From NCBI GenBank assembly GCA_016716885.1, contig JADJUV010000044.1, forward strand, positions 1-64,000: a stretch of 64,000 nucleotides of DNA, given 5' to 3'. Both the position numbers and the translations under genes were made by a program. The notes under the pieces were generated by a model, which saw only the letters and a program-made list of their open reading frames with translations, was not told the DNA's origin and made no database searches. Shown here piece by piece: positions 7,892-18,949 of the stretch. The stretch's first letter is position 1. The number at the start of each line of letters is the position of its first letter. The DNA comes from Candidatus Trichofilum aggregatum. Lineage in GTDB: Bacteria > Chloroflexota > Anaerolineae > Promineifilales > Promineifilaceae.

Positions 7892-9070
7892 TCATCCCAG
7901 CACCCCTGAGACCCGTAATGTTTGTATCGCGGCCGCGTCCCAGCCCATCTCCCCCAACACCTCAGCCGTATCCGCTCCCACTGCACCGCCCGGGTGGCGG
8001 TATTCCGGCTGGCTGGCCGAAAAGTGGAACGGGCTGGCGATCTGTTTTTGGGTGGTGCCATCGGGCCAGGGCACATCTACCAGCAGGTTGCGGGCCTGGG
8101 TTTGGGGGTGAGCCAGCATCTCCTCAACTGTCAGCACCGGTTCCACACACACATCTTGCGCCGCAAACAGTTCTACCCATGCTGTTAGCGGCTTCTGGGC
8201 GATGATCTGGCGCAGGTCGGCTTTCAGGTTGGCCTGTACGGCTTCATCTTGCACATGCCCCAGGTTGATCAGGTCAGGGCGGCCGATGGTCTGGCAGAAC
8301 CCGGCCCAGAATTTCGGTTCCAGACTGCCTACGGAGAGGTAGCGGTCGTCGGCGGTTTGGTAGGTGTCGTAGAAGCCGCCGCCGTTGAGCGCCCAGCTTT
8401 CGTAGGTGGGGTTGACCCCGCCGACAACAAACTGGCTGACCGCCAGGCTGTTCCAGGCCACGCTCATGTCAAACATACTGATGTCTACCCATTGCCCTGC
8501 GCCGGTAACTTGCCGCTGGATAACCGCCGCCAAAATGCCGGTGACGGCCCCAAAGGAGCCGCCGCCCACATCGGCCACCTGCACACCCAGAGGGGTGGGG
8601 CCGGATGACTTGCGGCCGCTGTGCCCCAACACCCCCGCCAACGCCAGATAGTTGAGGTCGTGCCCGGCGCGATCACGGTAGGGGCCGGTCTGGCCGTAGC
8701 CGGTGATGGAGCAGTAGATGAGGTCAGGCTTGATGGCGCGTAAGGCTTCGTACCCCAGCCCTAGCCGGGTCATGACGCCGGGGCGGAATTGCTCGACCAC
8801 GATGTCGTATTGTTGGATGAGGCGGTGGATGATCGCGGCCGCGTTCTCATGTTTCAAGTCCAGGCTGATGGAGCGTTTGTTGCGCCCCAGCATGGCGTGC
8901 CAGGCCGAGGTTGTACCGGTGAACGGGGGCGTAAACCGCACCATATCGGGGCGGTTGGGCGCTTCCACACGCAACACGTTGGCCCCCATGTCTGCCAGCA
9001 TCATGGTAGCAAATGGGCCGGGCAACAAGGTGGTGAAGTCGAGGATGTTGAGGCTGGAGAGAGGTCTCAT
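7892..9070 (-). CDS. Alpha-methylacyl-CoA racemase-like CoA-transferase family III protein
   Basis: A 392-residue member of the CaiB/BaiF (family III) fold. The N-terminus (LNILDFTTLLPGPFATMMLADMG) and VRVEAP-like strand are typical. The stretch GHDLNYLALAGVLGHSGR carries the His-Asp arrangement found in alpha-methylacyl-CoA racemases rather than the formyl-CoA transferase pattern. The likely reaction is epimerisation of 2-methyl-branched acyl-CoA; a true CoA transfer is not excluded. I place the start at the ATG at 9070; the frame stays open to 9184, but that segment is translated repeat DNA. It follows an acyl-CoA ligase on the same strand, suggesting a joint role in branched or isoprenoid acid breakdown. 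Confidence 0.82.
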   Translation of the reverse strand: MRPLSSLNILDFTTLLPGPFATMMLADMGANVLRVEAPNRPDMVRFTPPFTGTTSAWHAMLGRNKRSISLDLKHENAAAIIHRLIQQYDIVVEQFRPGVMTRLGLGYEALRAIKPDLIYCSITGYGQTGPYRDRAGHDLNYLALAGVLGHSGRKSSGPTPLGVQVADVGGGSFGAVTGILAAVIQRQVTGAGQWVDISMFDMSVAWNSLAVSQFVVGGVNPTYESWALNGGGFYDTYQTADDRYLSVGSLEPKFWAGFCQTIGRPDLINLGHVQDEAVQANLKADLRQIIAQKPLTAWVELFAAQDVCVEPVLTVEEMLAHPQTQARNLLVDVPWPDGTTQKQIASPFHFSASQPEYRHPGGAVGADTAEVLGEMGWDAAAIQTLRVSGVLG

Positions 9071-9165
9071 AAACAGATTAGGACACAGAGTTTCACAGAG
9101 AAGGCACAGAGAGCACGGAGAAAATCTCTGTGTAACTCTGTGTCTCCTCTGAGTTCTCAATGTAA
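9071..9165. repeat. CACAGAG-type dispersed intergenic repeat
   Basis: Imperfect tandem words (ACACAGAG, CACAGAGAAGG, CACAGAGAGC) are followed by their reverse-complement counterparts (TCTCTGTGTAACTCTGTGTC). This type of word repeat occurs in many environmental bacterial genomes. It yields spurious peptide tails on both flanking genes. Confidence 0.75.
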
Positions 9166-10802
9166 CCATTCTTTCCCTTTTCATTTAGTTTGCCATCGGC
9201 ATGCATCTGGCGCAGGGTGGCTTTGCTGAATTTGCCCACGCTGGTTTTGGGGATTTCGGGGGCGAAGACGAAATGGTCGGGCATCCAGAATTTGGCGACT
9301 TTGTTTTCCAGGTAGGCTCTGAGGGTGGCCTCGTTTAGCTCGGTGCCGGGGCGGGCCACGACGACGGCCATGGGTCGCTCTGACCACCGTTCATCAGGAA
9401 TGGCGATGACGGCGGCTTCGGCCACATCGGGATGACCCATGATGGCGTTTTCTAGCTCGACGGAAGAAATCCATTCGCCGCCTGATTTGACCAAATCTTT
9501 GGTGCGGTCGGTGATGGTCATGTAGCCGTAGGGGTCAATGGTGCAAACGTCGCCGGTGCGGAACCAGCCATCGGCGGTGAACTGGTCTTCGCTGTGTTCC
9601 CGTTTGAAATATTGGCGGATGATCCAGGGGCCACGCACCTGGAGTTCACCGACGGATTTGTTGTCCCAGGGCAGTTCGCGGCCGCTATCGTCCATAATCC
9701 GCATCTCCACCCCGGCAATGGCGTAACCCTGTCGGGCTTTCACATCCCACTTTTCGGTGTCGCTTAGCCCTTCGTGGTGTTTCTGCAAAATGGAGACCGT
9801 GCCCAGAGGTGACATCTCGGTCATGCCCCAGGCGTGCAGGACGCTGACGCCTAAATCGCGCTCGTAGGCTTCGATGAGGCCACGCGGCATGGCTGAACCG
9901 CCGACGATGAGGGCACGGACACAGGAAATGTCGCGCCGGTTTTGGTTGAGTTCCTGGTACAACGCCATCCAGATGGTGGGCACACCGGCGGCGACGGTGA
10001 CGCGCTCTTCTTCGATGAGGCGGGCCAGGGGTTCGGGTTTGAGGTGCAGGCCGGGCATGACGACATCACAGCCAGCCATGGCGCAGGCGTAGGGCAGGCC
10101 CCAGGCCATGGCGTGGAACTGGGGCACGACGGGCAGAACGACATCTGATTCACGTAGGCCGAGCGCGGCCGCTTGATTTTCCCCTAATGTGTGCAGATAC
10201 ATAGAACGGTGGCTGTAGAGCGCGCCTTTGGGATGGCCGGTGGTGCCGCTGGTGTAACACATGCCCATGGCCATATTTTCATCGGTGGACAGCCACTCAA
10301 AATCTTCGTCGGATTCGGCGATGAGGTCTTCGTAGTGGATGACGTTACGCAGGCGGGTTTCGATGGTGCGGGGAGCGTTGATGAGGACGTAATGTTTGAC
10401 GCAGGTGATTTCGTGGGCGATGCGCTCGTACAAGGGGAGCAGGCTGGCTTCAATGAAGACGATTTGGTCTTCGGCGTGGTCTACGATGTAGGAAAGTTGT
10501 TCGGGGAAGAGGCGGATGTTGAGGGTGTGGCAGACGGCCCCCGCGCCGGGGATGGCGAAGTAGAGTTCCATGTGCTGGTAGTTGTTCCAGGCGAAGGTTC
10601 CCACACGGTCGCCGGGCTGGATGCCCAGGTTGACGAGGGCTTTGGAGAGGCGTTTGACGCGCTGGTACATGTCCCCATAGGTGGTGCGGTGCCGGGAACC
10701 ATCGGGCTGGAGGGTGGTGATGGTTTTGTGGGGGAACATGCGGTTGGCGTGTTCGAGAATACGATCCATCGTCAGTTGGTAATTCATCATCAGGCCGTGC
10801 AT
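9093..10802 (-). CDS. Long-chain fatty-acid-CoA ligase-like AMP-binding enzyme
   Basis: A 569-residue adenylate-forming enzyme that activates a carboxylic acid with ATP and CoA. Seen: P-loop-like YTSGTTGHPKGALYSH (about 191-206), the A5 segment HAWGMTEMSPLG, the hinge region GWFRTGDVCTIDPYGYMTITDR, and the late catalytic Lys motif PKTSVGKFSK. Family proteins normally end soon after LRQMHADGKL. Here about 30 more residues (after KLNEKGK) come from the CACAGAG repeat, so the native stop was probably displaced. It lies upstream of the racemase-like gene and shares its orientation. Acyl specificity cannot be judged; medium- or long-chain is most likely from overall similarity. Confidence 0.9.
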   Translation of the reverse strand: MHGLMMNYQLTMDRILEHANRMFPHKTITTLQPDGSRHRTTYGDMYQRVKRLSKALVNLGIQPGDRVGTFAWNNYQHMELYFAIPGAGAVCHTLNIRLFPEQLSYIVDHAEDQIVFIEASLLPLYERIAHEITCVKHYVLINAPRTIETRLRNVIHYEDLIAESDEDFEWLSTDENMAMGMCYTSGTTGHPKGALYSHRSMYLHTLGENQAAALGLRESDVVLPVVPQFHAMAWGLPYACAMAGCDVVMPGLHLKPEPLARLIEEERVTVAAGVPTIWMALYQELNQNRRDISCVRALIVGGSAMPRGLIEAYERDLGVSVLHAWGMTEMSPLGTVSILQKHHEGLSDTEKWDVKARQGYAIAGVEMRIMDDSGRELPWDNKSVGELQVRGPWIIRQYFKREHSEDQFTADGWFRTGDVCTIDPYGYMTITDRTKDLVKSGGEWISSVELENAIMGHPDVAEAAVIAIPDERWSERPMAVVVARPGTELNEATLRAYLENKVAKFWMPDHFVFAPEIPKTSVGKFSKATLRQMHADGKLNEKGKNGYIENSEETQSYTEIFSVLSVPSL

Positions 10803-11007
10803 GGCGGACTCCTTTTATTGAGGCGAGGGGGAAAGGAAACAGGGGAATTTTAGCACCAATTGTCTGGTTGTCCTTGCGTAATTAGGGTGAGGAAGTTTGG
10901 GGAGGGAAGAATGACTTCAACGGATTGAGAAAGGAACGGATTAAGAACCTGAGTTGTTGGTCAACAGCAATTCTCAATAGCAATTCTCAATTTGACAGCC
11001 AATGATG

Positions 11008-11182
11008 GTAGGGGCGGGACGACACGGGTTCAATGGGGATGAACCGAGCAACGATCTTTCCGCGTCGTCTCGCCCTCTTGCTATGGCGACTCAAAAGAGG
11101 GCGAGACAGGCGGGTAGGTACGCCACGAAGTGTAGGGTGGTCCCGTTCCTGTCATATCCTGGCCCACCTGTCCCGCCCCTAC
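11008..11182. repeat. Gene-free region with inverted-repeat ends (GTAGGGGCGGGAC)
   Basis: The 425 bases between 10803 and 11227 hold no supported gene. GTAGGGGCGGGAC (from 11008) and GTCCCGCCCCTAC (to 11182) are exact inverted ends about 150 bases apart. A shorter GAGGGCGAGAC/GTCTCGCCCTC pair lies inside. Nearby, AGCAATTCTCAAT is repeated twice (10967-10992). Short frames across it look like chance. Confidence 0.7.
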
Positions 11183-11227
11183 GAATGGTCTCACATTAGT
11201 CAAACATGCGGGTAATTTTGAGCGTGG

Positions 11228-13697
11228 TTAGCGGCCGCGCATATCCGGCGGTTCCCCTGGCGGCAGGTGGGTGGCGTAGTTGCAATTGGTGAGGGCGTGG
11301 GGAATGCGGCGGGCATAATTTTCGTGGGGGGGCAATCAGGGTGAGTTCGGTATCGTTGAGGTAGACAAGCCAGCGCCCATCGTCCAGCCAAAGTGGGGTG
11401 CTGAAGAACGTACTGCGGGTCTGGCCCCAGGCATACATTTGCTCCGCACCCGAGGCAATATCACGCAAGATCAAGGCCCGATTGGGTCCTGGCTGATCGA
11501 ATAGATAAAAGCGGCCATCCGGCGAAAAGGATGGCACGGCCCAGTCTCCCTCCCAGACCAGGTTCGTTTCCACAATCGTTTGCCAGGTGTCGTCCCAGGT
11601 CAGATGGAAGACCAGTTCATAAGAGGGGGAACCGGTGTAGGTCATCCAGAGTAGGGTTTCTTGAGGGGCCTGCGGCCGCGGGGTGATCCAATTAATGTGA
11701 TAAGGGCTATCGGCGTGCGCCTCAGGGAAAAATCCGCTCAGGTCGGAATTGGTGAAAACATGTCGGGGTGTGCTCCCATCTGTCCGGCCGATGTACATTT
11801 CGATGCGGTTGGTGAAGTCATAGAAGAAGGCAAAATGCTCGTTGTCAAGCCAGAACCAGCCATACCCACGGCCAACCTGGCGCATGGTGGGAGCGGTGGG
11901 GGTCGTCAGGTAGATATCGTCCAGGGACCCAGCGCCCAGGTTATCAACGAGGACGAGCATATTTTGACCATCAGGAGAGAAGCTGGGTATGCCCCGCAGC
12001 GGCCGCAACTCACATTCCCCCTCTTTACAACTGTCTAAATTGACGAGCCAATCTTGCGGCCGCGTGTCGGGGGTAGTCAGGTTGATGGTCGTAAAGTGGA
12101 ACCAGGGATAGGGTTGGGTAAAAAAGGAAGGGCCATAGACAATATCGGCCTGGTTGGTGCTGGTGATCACCATCCTATGGTTATTCTGCACCATGAGCAG
12201 ACTGCGGGCATCGCCCTGGTACGCAACTGTCTGGGCGAGATACCCCCCAGGAATGGTTCTAATGATAGCCGATGTCTGGTTAGATTCGGACCAACTGTTG
12301 CTGGCAGGCTGGTAATGAATGGTGCCGCCCATACAACTGATCTGGAGTTCCCCTTCGGGTAGGCGGATGGGGGGCGGGGGGATGGCCTGGCGTTGTTGCT
12401 CAATGTAGTTGAGCCAACGGGTGTTGAAGAGGCCGGGGCTGGTGGTGGTAAGAAGACGCGGCTCGATCCAACTCCAATAGCTCATGCCCGGTCGCAGACT
12501 GCTTTGCCAGTAGGTGATGTCGAGTTGCGGCCGCGTGGCTTCTGTCAAGAAATCCACCAGGCTATACACCGGCAGATAGGCGTCACTTTGTCCACCCAGG
12601 AGCGATTCTACATCCCAGGCGGCCAAAACCGACGCGGCCGCGGTCGCCGGGTCAAGGGTGGCGTAACGTTCCGGCGTGAGCGGCCACGGCCCCAGATTGA
12701 GCCGGTGCAACTCCTTGTCCAAAAAAGCCCGGAAAAAGAGACCCCGGTTACAACATTCGTAACCGGTCAGCCGGGTGATAGCCAGAGAAACCAGCGGTAC
12801 GGCGTAGCCGCGCAATAGAAACTGGTACCCCACATCCTCAAGCGGCATTCCCACCAAAGTGGGCGCAGGCAGGCGCAGGATATCCCCGGTCGTGACTATG
12901 TCTTCTAAATCCAGCACAGTGAAAAAGTAAGCGGGATCACGGGAGAGGAGCAACGTCAGGTGCAGGTCGTCGCAGTTCACGGCCGCAAACGTCTGGCAGA
13001 CGGTGATCAGTTGCCCATTCAAGTCTTCAGCCAGCCGGGTGGCGATGGCGGCGTCGCGGGCATTGTACTGCACGGTGAGATACGTATGCTTCACTTCTGC
13101 CAGTGCGCCCCAGAAATCATCCAGGGGATCGGCCCGTAGCCAGCGGTCTTCACCACGCCGATAAATGTCTGTGTGTTGGAGCCGAATGGTCTGGTTAGAC
13201 GCGGCCGCAGAGGAAAGTGGATCGGTGAGGCGGTATTCTTGCTCATAGGTGATGTGGGCGGTGAGCAGGTCTGGGGCGAGGGTCAGGCTGATGGGCTGGA
13301 CGGGGTTGGCCTGGTTGAGGGCTGATTCGGCCCACCACACCAGCCCAAAGGCGGAACGGTCGAGATAGAGACCCCGGCTGACGAGTTCCCGTTGCACATC
13401 GGCCCAGTAGGGATCGTGGCGAGAGAGGTTGGAACGGAAGAGGTCGGTGTCTTGTTTCGCGGCCGCGTGCTGGCTCAAGGTGTGGGCGGCTATCACGTCG
13501 TCCCTGGCCTGGGCGGTGGCGGTCTCCACCTGTTTTTGCAGGCGGTTGTAGATGATGAGGGGGGTGAGGATGGCGGCCGCGAGCACAAGCACCGCCCATA
13601 ACCAAAAACGTCGCCTGGGGGGATGCGGCCGCGGTTGGGTGGGTAATTCATCCCAATTATCGTCGTCTTCCGTTTGCCAGGAAAAATTACTGCCCAT
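11228..13697 (-). CDS. Membrane-anchored protein of unknown function, paralog A of a tandem trio, frameshifted at the 3' end
   Basis: About 822 residues once corrected. A 30-residue acidic, then proline-rich and basic cytoplasmic start (MGSNFSWQTEDDDNWDE) leads to one membrane span (about 31-50) and a large exported part. The exported part has a conserved core (YLDRSAFGLVWWAE, YRRGEDRWLRADPLDDFW, TGYECCNRGLFF) and a C-terminal half with SFSPDG-type blades suggesting a beta-propeller. A C7 run (11326-11332 on the plus strand as G7) shifts the last 40 codons; with C6 the end becomes PHENYARRIPHALTNCNYA and matches the paralogs, stopping at 11228-11230. A ribosome site lies inside the end of the upstream paralog, so translation is probably coupled. 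No family function recognised. Confidence 0.8.
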
Positions 13698-13698
13698 G

Positions 13699-16220
13699 TT
13701 ACTCCTCGCCCGGAGCGTAATACATTTGACTACATTGATTCAGCGCATGGGGTACACGCCATTCAGTTTTTTCATACGGGTTCACAAAGATCAACTCATC
13801 GTTGCTGACATAGATAAACCAACGACCATCTTCGGTCCATTCCGGGAAACTAGAGAAGAAGCTGTTACCCGTTACAACAGTCTGGATCACCTGTTCAGCC
13901 CCATCAGTAAGATCCCGTATCGTGACCACTGGCCCCGTTTGGGCGCCGTCGGCATTGCTGAATAGCTGGAAGCGCCCATCGGGTGAATAAGAAGGAATGA
14001 CGGTAGATGAACCACTCCAGGTGACGTAACTGGTCTCTATCCTTTGCCAGTCCTCATCTCCCCGCAGCGTTATAACATAAACCTGAGGTTCACCCTCAAA
14101 TTCGTTCCAGGGTATGACCAGGATAGACATCTCTTGATGATCACCAGGACGGGCGTTGCCAAAAATCATGATGGAATGATTCGAGTCGGTTATTTCCGGG
14201 ATCAGGGTAAGGAGATCGGCATGAGTGAAGAGGGGTTGCGGGGGATCGCCATTAATATGACCGATATGGAGTTCCGTTGTCAGAGTGTCTTCCTCAAGAT
14301 TGCCCACATCATAATTGAAATAAGCATAATGGCTGTTGTCCAGCCAGAATGGGTATTGCCCCAGCCCGGCGATGCTGATAATTTGCCCCTGCCTATCCCC
14401 TAGTTGAATATTGTTGACGCCTTCCTCGTTAAAGAAATCATTGTAAAAAAGAATATGTTGCTGATCCGGAGACCAGATGGGTAAACCAGGGATGGATCGG
14501 GGGTTACAAACGCCGCTGGTGCATTCATTGAGGTCTACCAGCCAGTTTTGGCTGGCCCCGTCGCTGGCAAAACTGTTGAAACTCATGAAATGGAACTGGT
14601 TTTCAGGGACGGCACTGTTCAGAAGTGCTAGAAACGGGTAGGCCCCGGTGTAATAGCTGTTGACGGTGGCGGTGGTGGTGATGACAGTCGGTGTATTGTC
14701 ACGGACGAAGATGAGCGCGCGGCCGCGGCCGCTTGTTTCTTCATAAACGTACCCCCCGGCCACCGATTGGAGCAAATTAGAGGGTGGCGAGGTTGCTGCC
14801 CACGCATCGCTCTGGGGTTGGTATTCATACAGGACTGTTTGCCCGGTATCGGTGCTACAACTCATCTGCATCGTCCCGGCAGGGAGCGGCGCGGCGGGCA
14901 AAGCGCGTTGGGCCTGCCAGTAGATAAACCCCAGCCATTGGGTGTTGAAAAGAGCACGGTCTTGTGTGGTTCCTAAACCACGCTCCAGCCAGCCCCAATA
15001 ACTTGAGTTACGGGCCATTTCCACCTGCCACTGCGCCAAACTAATGTCCGGGCGATGTTTTTCGGTTAAGAAATCTACCAGGGTGTACAGATAAGGTTGC
15101 TCATCGGTGACAAGGTCGTGCAGACGGTCACGATTCCATAAGGCTGAAGTCGTAGCGGCTAAATTGGCGAACGTAAGCCTGGGATAAACATCGGCCGTGA
15201 GCGGCCAGGGCCGTAGATCAAGCTGACTCAGCTCTTTTTCCAGGAAAGCCTGGAAAAAGAGGCCATGTTCACAACATTCGTAGCTGGTGAGGCGGGTAAT
15301 GGCTAAGGAAACCAGAGGTACGGCGTATCCCTTGAGGATGATCTGGTAACCCGCCTCATCAACCGGCAGGCCAACCAGGGTGGGCGAGGGCAAACTAAGC
15401 TGGTTCTCGGTGGTGATGATGGTTTCCAGGTCTTGCAGGGTAAAAAAACGTTTTGGGTTGCGCGTGAGCAGGAGCCGCAGGTGAAAATCGTCAGTGCAGT
15501 TTAAATCAGGAAAGGTTTCACACATAACCCGAATTTGTTGGTTGAGGTCTTGGCTCAGCCGGGTGGCGATGGCCTGATCCCGCTGGTTGAAGGTCAGGGT
15601 CAGGTAGGGCTGTACTAGCTCTTCGGTTTCGCCCCAGAAATCGTCGAGGGGTCGGCGCGCAGCCAGCGGCCACCGCCGCGCCGGTAAACGGCGGTTTGTT
15701 GCAGGCGGATGGTTTCGCTGGTGGTGGCACTGCCGGTGAGCAAATATTCTTGCTCGTACACGATTTCGGCGGAAAGCAGGTCAGGGGCCAGGGTGATGGT
15801 GATGGGCAGGGTGGGGGTCGCGGCCGCGTCCGTCAAGGTGATCCCGGTTTCGCCCCACCAGCGCAGGCCAAAGGCACTGCGGTCCAAGAATAACCCTTCG
15901 CTGATGAGTTCACGTTGGGCATCGGCCCAGTTGGGGTCACGGCGGGAGAGGTTGGAACGGAACAGGTCGAGGTCGTTGCTCGCGGCCGCGTGCTGACTCA
16001 GTTGGTGGGCGGCCAAAACGTCTTGCTCGGCCTGGGTGGTGGCTTCTTTGACCTGCTGTTGCAGACGGGCGTAGATGACGGTGCTGATAAGGAGCGCGGC
16101 CGCGGCGATAACCAAAAGCCATTGCCAGCCGCCCCTTTGGCGCGGGCCAGTTGGTGGCCCCGGCAGAGGCTCATCCCAATGACTGTCTTCGTCGGTTTGC
16201 CAGGAGAAATTTTGTGACAT
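13699..16220 (-). CDS. Membrane-anchored protein of unknown function, paralog B, frameshifted
   Basis: About 840 residues once corrected. It has the same layout as its neighbours: MSQNFSWQTDEDSHWDE, one membrane span near residues 32-52, the DLFRSNLSRRDPNWAD motif, FLDRSAFGLRWWGE, and the double-Cys SYECCEHGLFFQAFLEKEL. The reading frame breaks after RWLRADP at a C4 run (G4 at 15648-15651). One added C gives LDDFWGETEELVQPYL, as in paralog A, so this is most likely a sequence error. It starts at 16220 and ends one base before paralog A begins. It lies closest to paralog C in its first 200 residues, suggesting local gene duplication. Function unknown. Confidence 0.8.
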
Positions 16221-16273
16221 GGGGAATGTGAGTCTATTGGTGCATTGGTCACTGAAGTTTAGAGCGAGAGGAG

Positions 16274-16312
16274 AGAGCTAGAGGGAGTCATGCTGGAAAA
16301 TCCTCTAGCTCT
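16274..16312. repeat. Hairpin between paralogs C and B
   Basis: AGAGCTAGAGG (16274-16284) pairs with CCTCTAGCTCT (16302-16312), loop 17. It lacks a T tract. Similar AGAGCTAGAGCGAGAGG words occur upstream of paralog C (18890-18910), so the intergenic DNA seems to have been duplicated with the genes. Confidence 0.6.
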
Positions 16313-16370
16313 AGCTCTGCACTCAAGCTAGTTGATCCTTACACTAATACACATCATAAGACCTCAGCCC

Positions 16371-18872
16371 TTACTCCGACTGAGGAACGTAAAAATGGCG
16401 GTTACAAAAGTTAAACTCATGCGGTATGCGCCATTCGGTCTGGTGGGCGGGATTGATTAAGAGAATGTCCACATCAGACACATTGATGAGCCATTCCCCG
16501 TTTTCTGACCAGACAGGGAAGTTGCGGAATTGCCCTACCGAATACGTTTGTTCAGCCTGCGTTGTCTGGTTGATGAAGGTGATGCTGGTTTCATAGAGGA
16601 ACGCCTCGTTGGCCTTTTGTTCCAGAACAACCATAAATTGATCGTTGGGGGAATAAAGGGGGAGGCCCGTATGGGGTAAAGTTCGCTGGACTTCAATGGC
16701 TTGGACGGTTTCCCAGTTGTCATCCCACTGAACAGATAAATGGGTGTACTGCCCCTGGGATAGGGGGTCTTCACTGTTGCTAATGGCAACCATGAGAGCT
16801 TCGTGGGAGGTGCTTTGCGGCCGCGGCACCACCCAGGCCAGATAAACGAAATCATTGGTGGCACTGGGCAAGAGCGGCATAACATCCTCGGTGGTTAGGT
16901 GAACCCGAGGCGGCGTGTCATTGACCTCGCCGACCCACATTTCCACGATGGCGGCCGTTTCGTTGATTTTGAAGTAACCGTAATGGGTTTCATCCAACCA
17001 GAAGGGTAGATAACCCGTATCAATCGGTAGGAAGTCAAGGGCCGAGCGATCACTTAAGAACAGGTTATTGTTCAACTCATCACTCCCCTCGTCGGCATAA
17101 GCAATAAAATATTGACCACCCGGCGACCAGATGGGGGTTCCAGGTAGCGGCCGCGTCTGGCAATCACCCAATTTGCAACTATCCAGGTCGGTCAGCCAGT
17201 TTTGCATTTGTGTGGTTGCATTCGCCGTGACCTGATAGGTGACAAAATTGAACAATTCAGCCGGCGGGGGCGAGGCAAAATAGTCCGTATAGAAATAGTT
17301 GGGCGAGAAAACGCTGTTGGGTGAACCAACTTCCATAATTACGGTGCTCTGGTCAGCAGCATTCACAAACAAGAGTTGGCTGGGCACACGCTGAGTGATA
17401 TAGCCGCCCAAAACCGGTTCATAAAACTCAGACGATAGAAAGCGTTCGGACCATTCGCCGGACCGTAGATCGTGGCTGTACACAGTGGGTAAACCCGCCT
17501 CGGAATTGCAACTCATCTGGATGGTGCCGGTGGGCAAAGAGACAGGCAGGTCAGGCTGGGGATGTTGTTGGCGGTAAATATAGCCGCGCCAGCGAGTATT
17601 AAACAGGTATAACCCAGGGTTATCAGGCAGAACATTTTCTAGCCAGCCCGTGTAGCTGACACCCGGCAATATCTCACGTAGCCAATCGAGAGGGGTGAGG
17701 TTGGGCTGTACACCTTCGGTTAGATAATCTACCAGGCTATACAGATAGGGCAGGTCCTCAAGGTCGGAATAATCAAGCGAACCACGCCCCCAGAAACGAC
17801 TAAGGAACGGTTCGAACTGTTCGGGATCGAGTGTGGCGTAGGTGGCGGGGTTCATGGGCCAGGCACGTAGCCCCAATTGGCTCAGTTGTTTGTCCATGAA
17901 GGCGTGGTAGTAGTAGCCGTGGTGACAACATTCGTATGGGATGAGTTGAGTGATCGCGGCCGCGACCAGATGGGCCGCATACCCGTTCAATAACAATTCA
18001 TAACCCGTTTCATCTACCGGCAACCCTATTAGCGTGGGTGCGGGCAGAATAATTTCATCGTCAGCCATAAGCGTATCTTCCAACGTTACCAGGCTGAAGA
18101 AGCTGGCTGGATCCCGCGTCAGGCGCATCTCCAGGTGCAGATCAGGCGGGCAGTTGAGGCTGGGTAAGGTGGTGCACAGCCGCTCCAGTTCACTGTTCAG
18201 ATCATCGGCCAGGCGCGGGGCGATGGGTTCGTCTCGTTGGGAATAGGTGAGGGTGAGGTGCGCCCGCTCCGCCGTGTGCAAAGCCCCCCAAAATTCGGGT
18301 AGAGGGTCCGCCCGGAGCCAGCGGCCACCACCCCGACGGTAGACGGCGGTCTGTTGCAGGCGCACGGTCTGGCTAACCGAGTCACTCTCCACCAGCAAAT
18401 ATTCTTGTTCGTATACCAGTTCGGCCGAGAGCAGGTCGGGGGAGAAGGTGACGGTGATGGGCAAGGTGGGGGTCGCGGCCGCGTCAGTCAAATTTAACTC
18501 CGTCTCGCCCCACCAACGCAGGCCAAAGGCGGAGCGGTCCAGGAACAATCCAGCCAGGATCAAGGCCCGTTGGGTGTCGGCCCACTCAGGGTCACGGCGC
18601 GAGAGGTTGGAGCGGAACAGGTCGAGGTCGTTGGTTGCGGCCGCTTGTTGGCTCAGTTGGTGGGCGGCCAGCAAATCTTCCTGGGCAGTGGCGGTGGCGG
18701 TTTGCACCTGTTGTTGCAGGCGCAGGTAGAGGACGGTGCTGATAAGGATTGCGGCCGCGGCGATGCCTAAGAGCCAGTGCCAACGGCGCCGGGGTAATGG
18801 GGTTGCCGCTTTGGGAGTGGGTTCATCCCAGCCCTCATCCTCATCCGTGTGCCAACTAAAATTATCAGACAT
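16371..18872 (-). CDS. Membrane-anchored protein of unknown function, paralog C (intact)
   Basis: An intact 833-residue member of the trio and the best template for the others. It shows MSDNFSWHTDEDEGWDE, one span at about residues 31-52 (WHWLLGIAAAAILISTVLY), a short coiled segment rich in Gln/Ala/Thr, FLDRSAFGLRWWGE, YRRGGGRWLRADPLPEFWG, PYECCHHGYYYHAFMDKQL (two adjacent Cys kept in all three) and C-terminal repeats with IWSPGGQYF and PLYSPNDQFM of the WD40/PD40 propeller style. Topology with a short N-terminus inside and the bulk outside is inferred. No catalytic motif seen. It is first in the transcription order C-B-A. Confidence 0.82.
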   Translation of the reverse strand: MSDNFSWHTDEDEGWDEPTPKAATPLPRRRWHWLLGIAAAAILISTVLYLRLQQQVQTATATAQEDLLAAHQLSQQAAATNDLDLFRSNLSRRDPEWADTQRALILAGLFLDRSAFGLRWWGETELNLTDAAATPTLPITVTFSPDLLSAELVYEQEYLLVESDSVSQTVRLQQTAVYRRGGGRWLRADPLPEFWGALHTAERAHLTLTYSQRDEPIAPRLADDLNSELERLCTTLPSLNCPPDLHLEMRLTRDPASFFSLVTLEDTLMADDEIILPAPTLIGLPVDETGYELLLNGYAAHLVAAAITQLIPYECCHHGYYYHAFMDKQLSQLGLRAWPMNPATYATLDPEQFEPFLSRFWGRGSLDYSDLEDLPYLYSLVDYLTEGVQPNLTPLDWLREILPGVSYTGWLENVLPDNPGLYLFNTRWRGYIYRQQHPQPDLPVSLPTGTIQMSCNSEAGLPTVYSHDLRSGEWSERFLSSEFYEPVLGGYITQRVPSQLLFVNAADQSTVIMEVGSPNSVFSPNYFYTDYFASPPPAELFNFVTYQVTANATTQMQNWLTDLDSCKLGDCQTRPLPGTPIWSPGGQYFIAYADEGSDELNNNLFLSDRSALDFLPIDTGYLPFWLDETHYGYFKINETAAIVEMWVGEVNDTPPRVHLTTEDVMPLLPSATNDFVYLAWVVPRPQSTSHEALMVAISNSEDPLSQGQYTHLSVQWDDNWETVQAIEVQRTLPHTGLPLYSPNDQFMVVLEQKANEAFLYETSITFINQTTQAEQTYSVGQFRNFPVWSENGEWLINVSDVDILLINPAHQTEWRIPHEFNFCNRHFYVPQSE

Positions 18873-18949
18873 AAGGGCTTGAGTTTAGAGTTCAGAGCTA
18901 GAGCGAGAGGGTTTTTCCAGAGTGAATTTCTCGGCTCTTTGGAATTCAG

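Noticed and set aside
9071..9184. Longer N-terminus of the racemase-like protein
   Set aside because: The added 38 residues are translated CACAGAG repeat and have no family counterpart.
11002..11199. Short open frames in the gene-free space before paralog A
   Set aside because: They overlap the inverted repeat ends and lack ribosome sites or family similarity.
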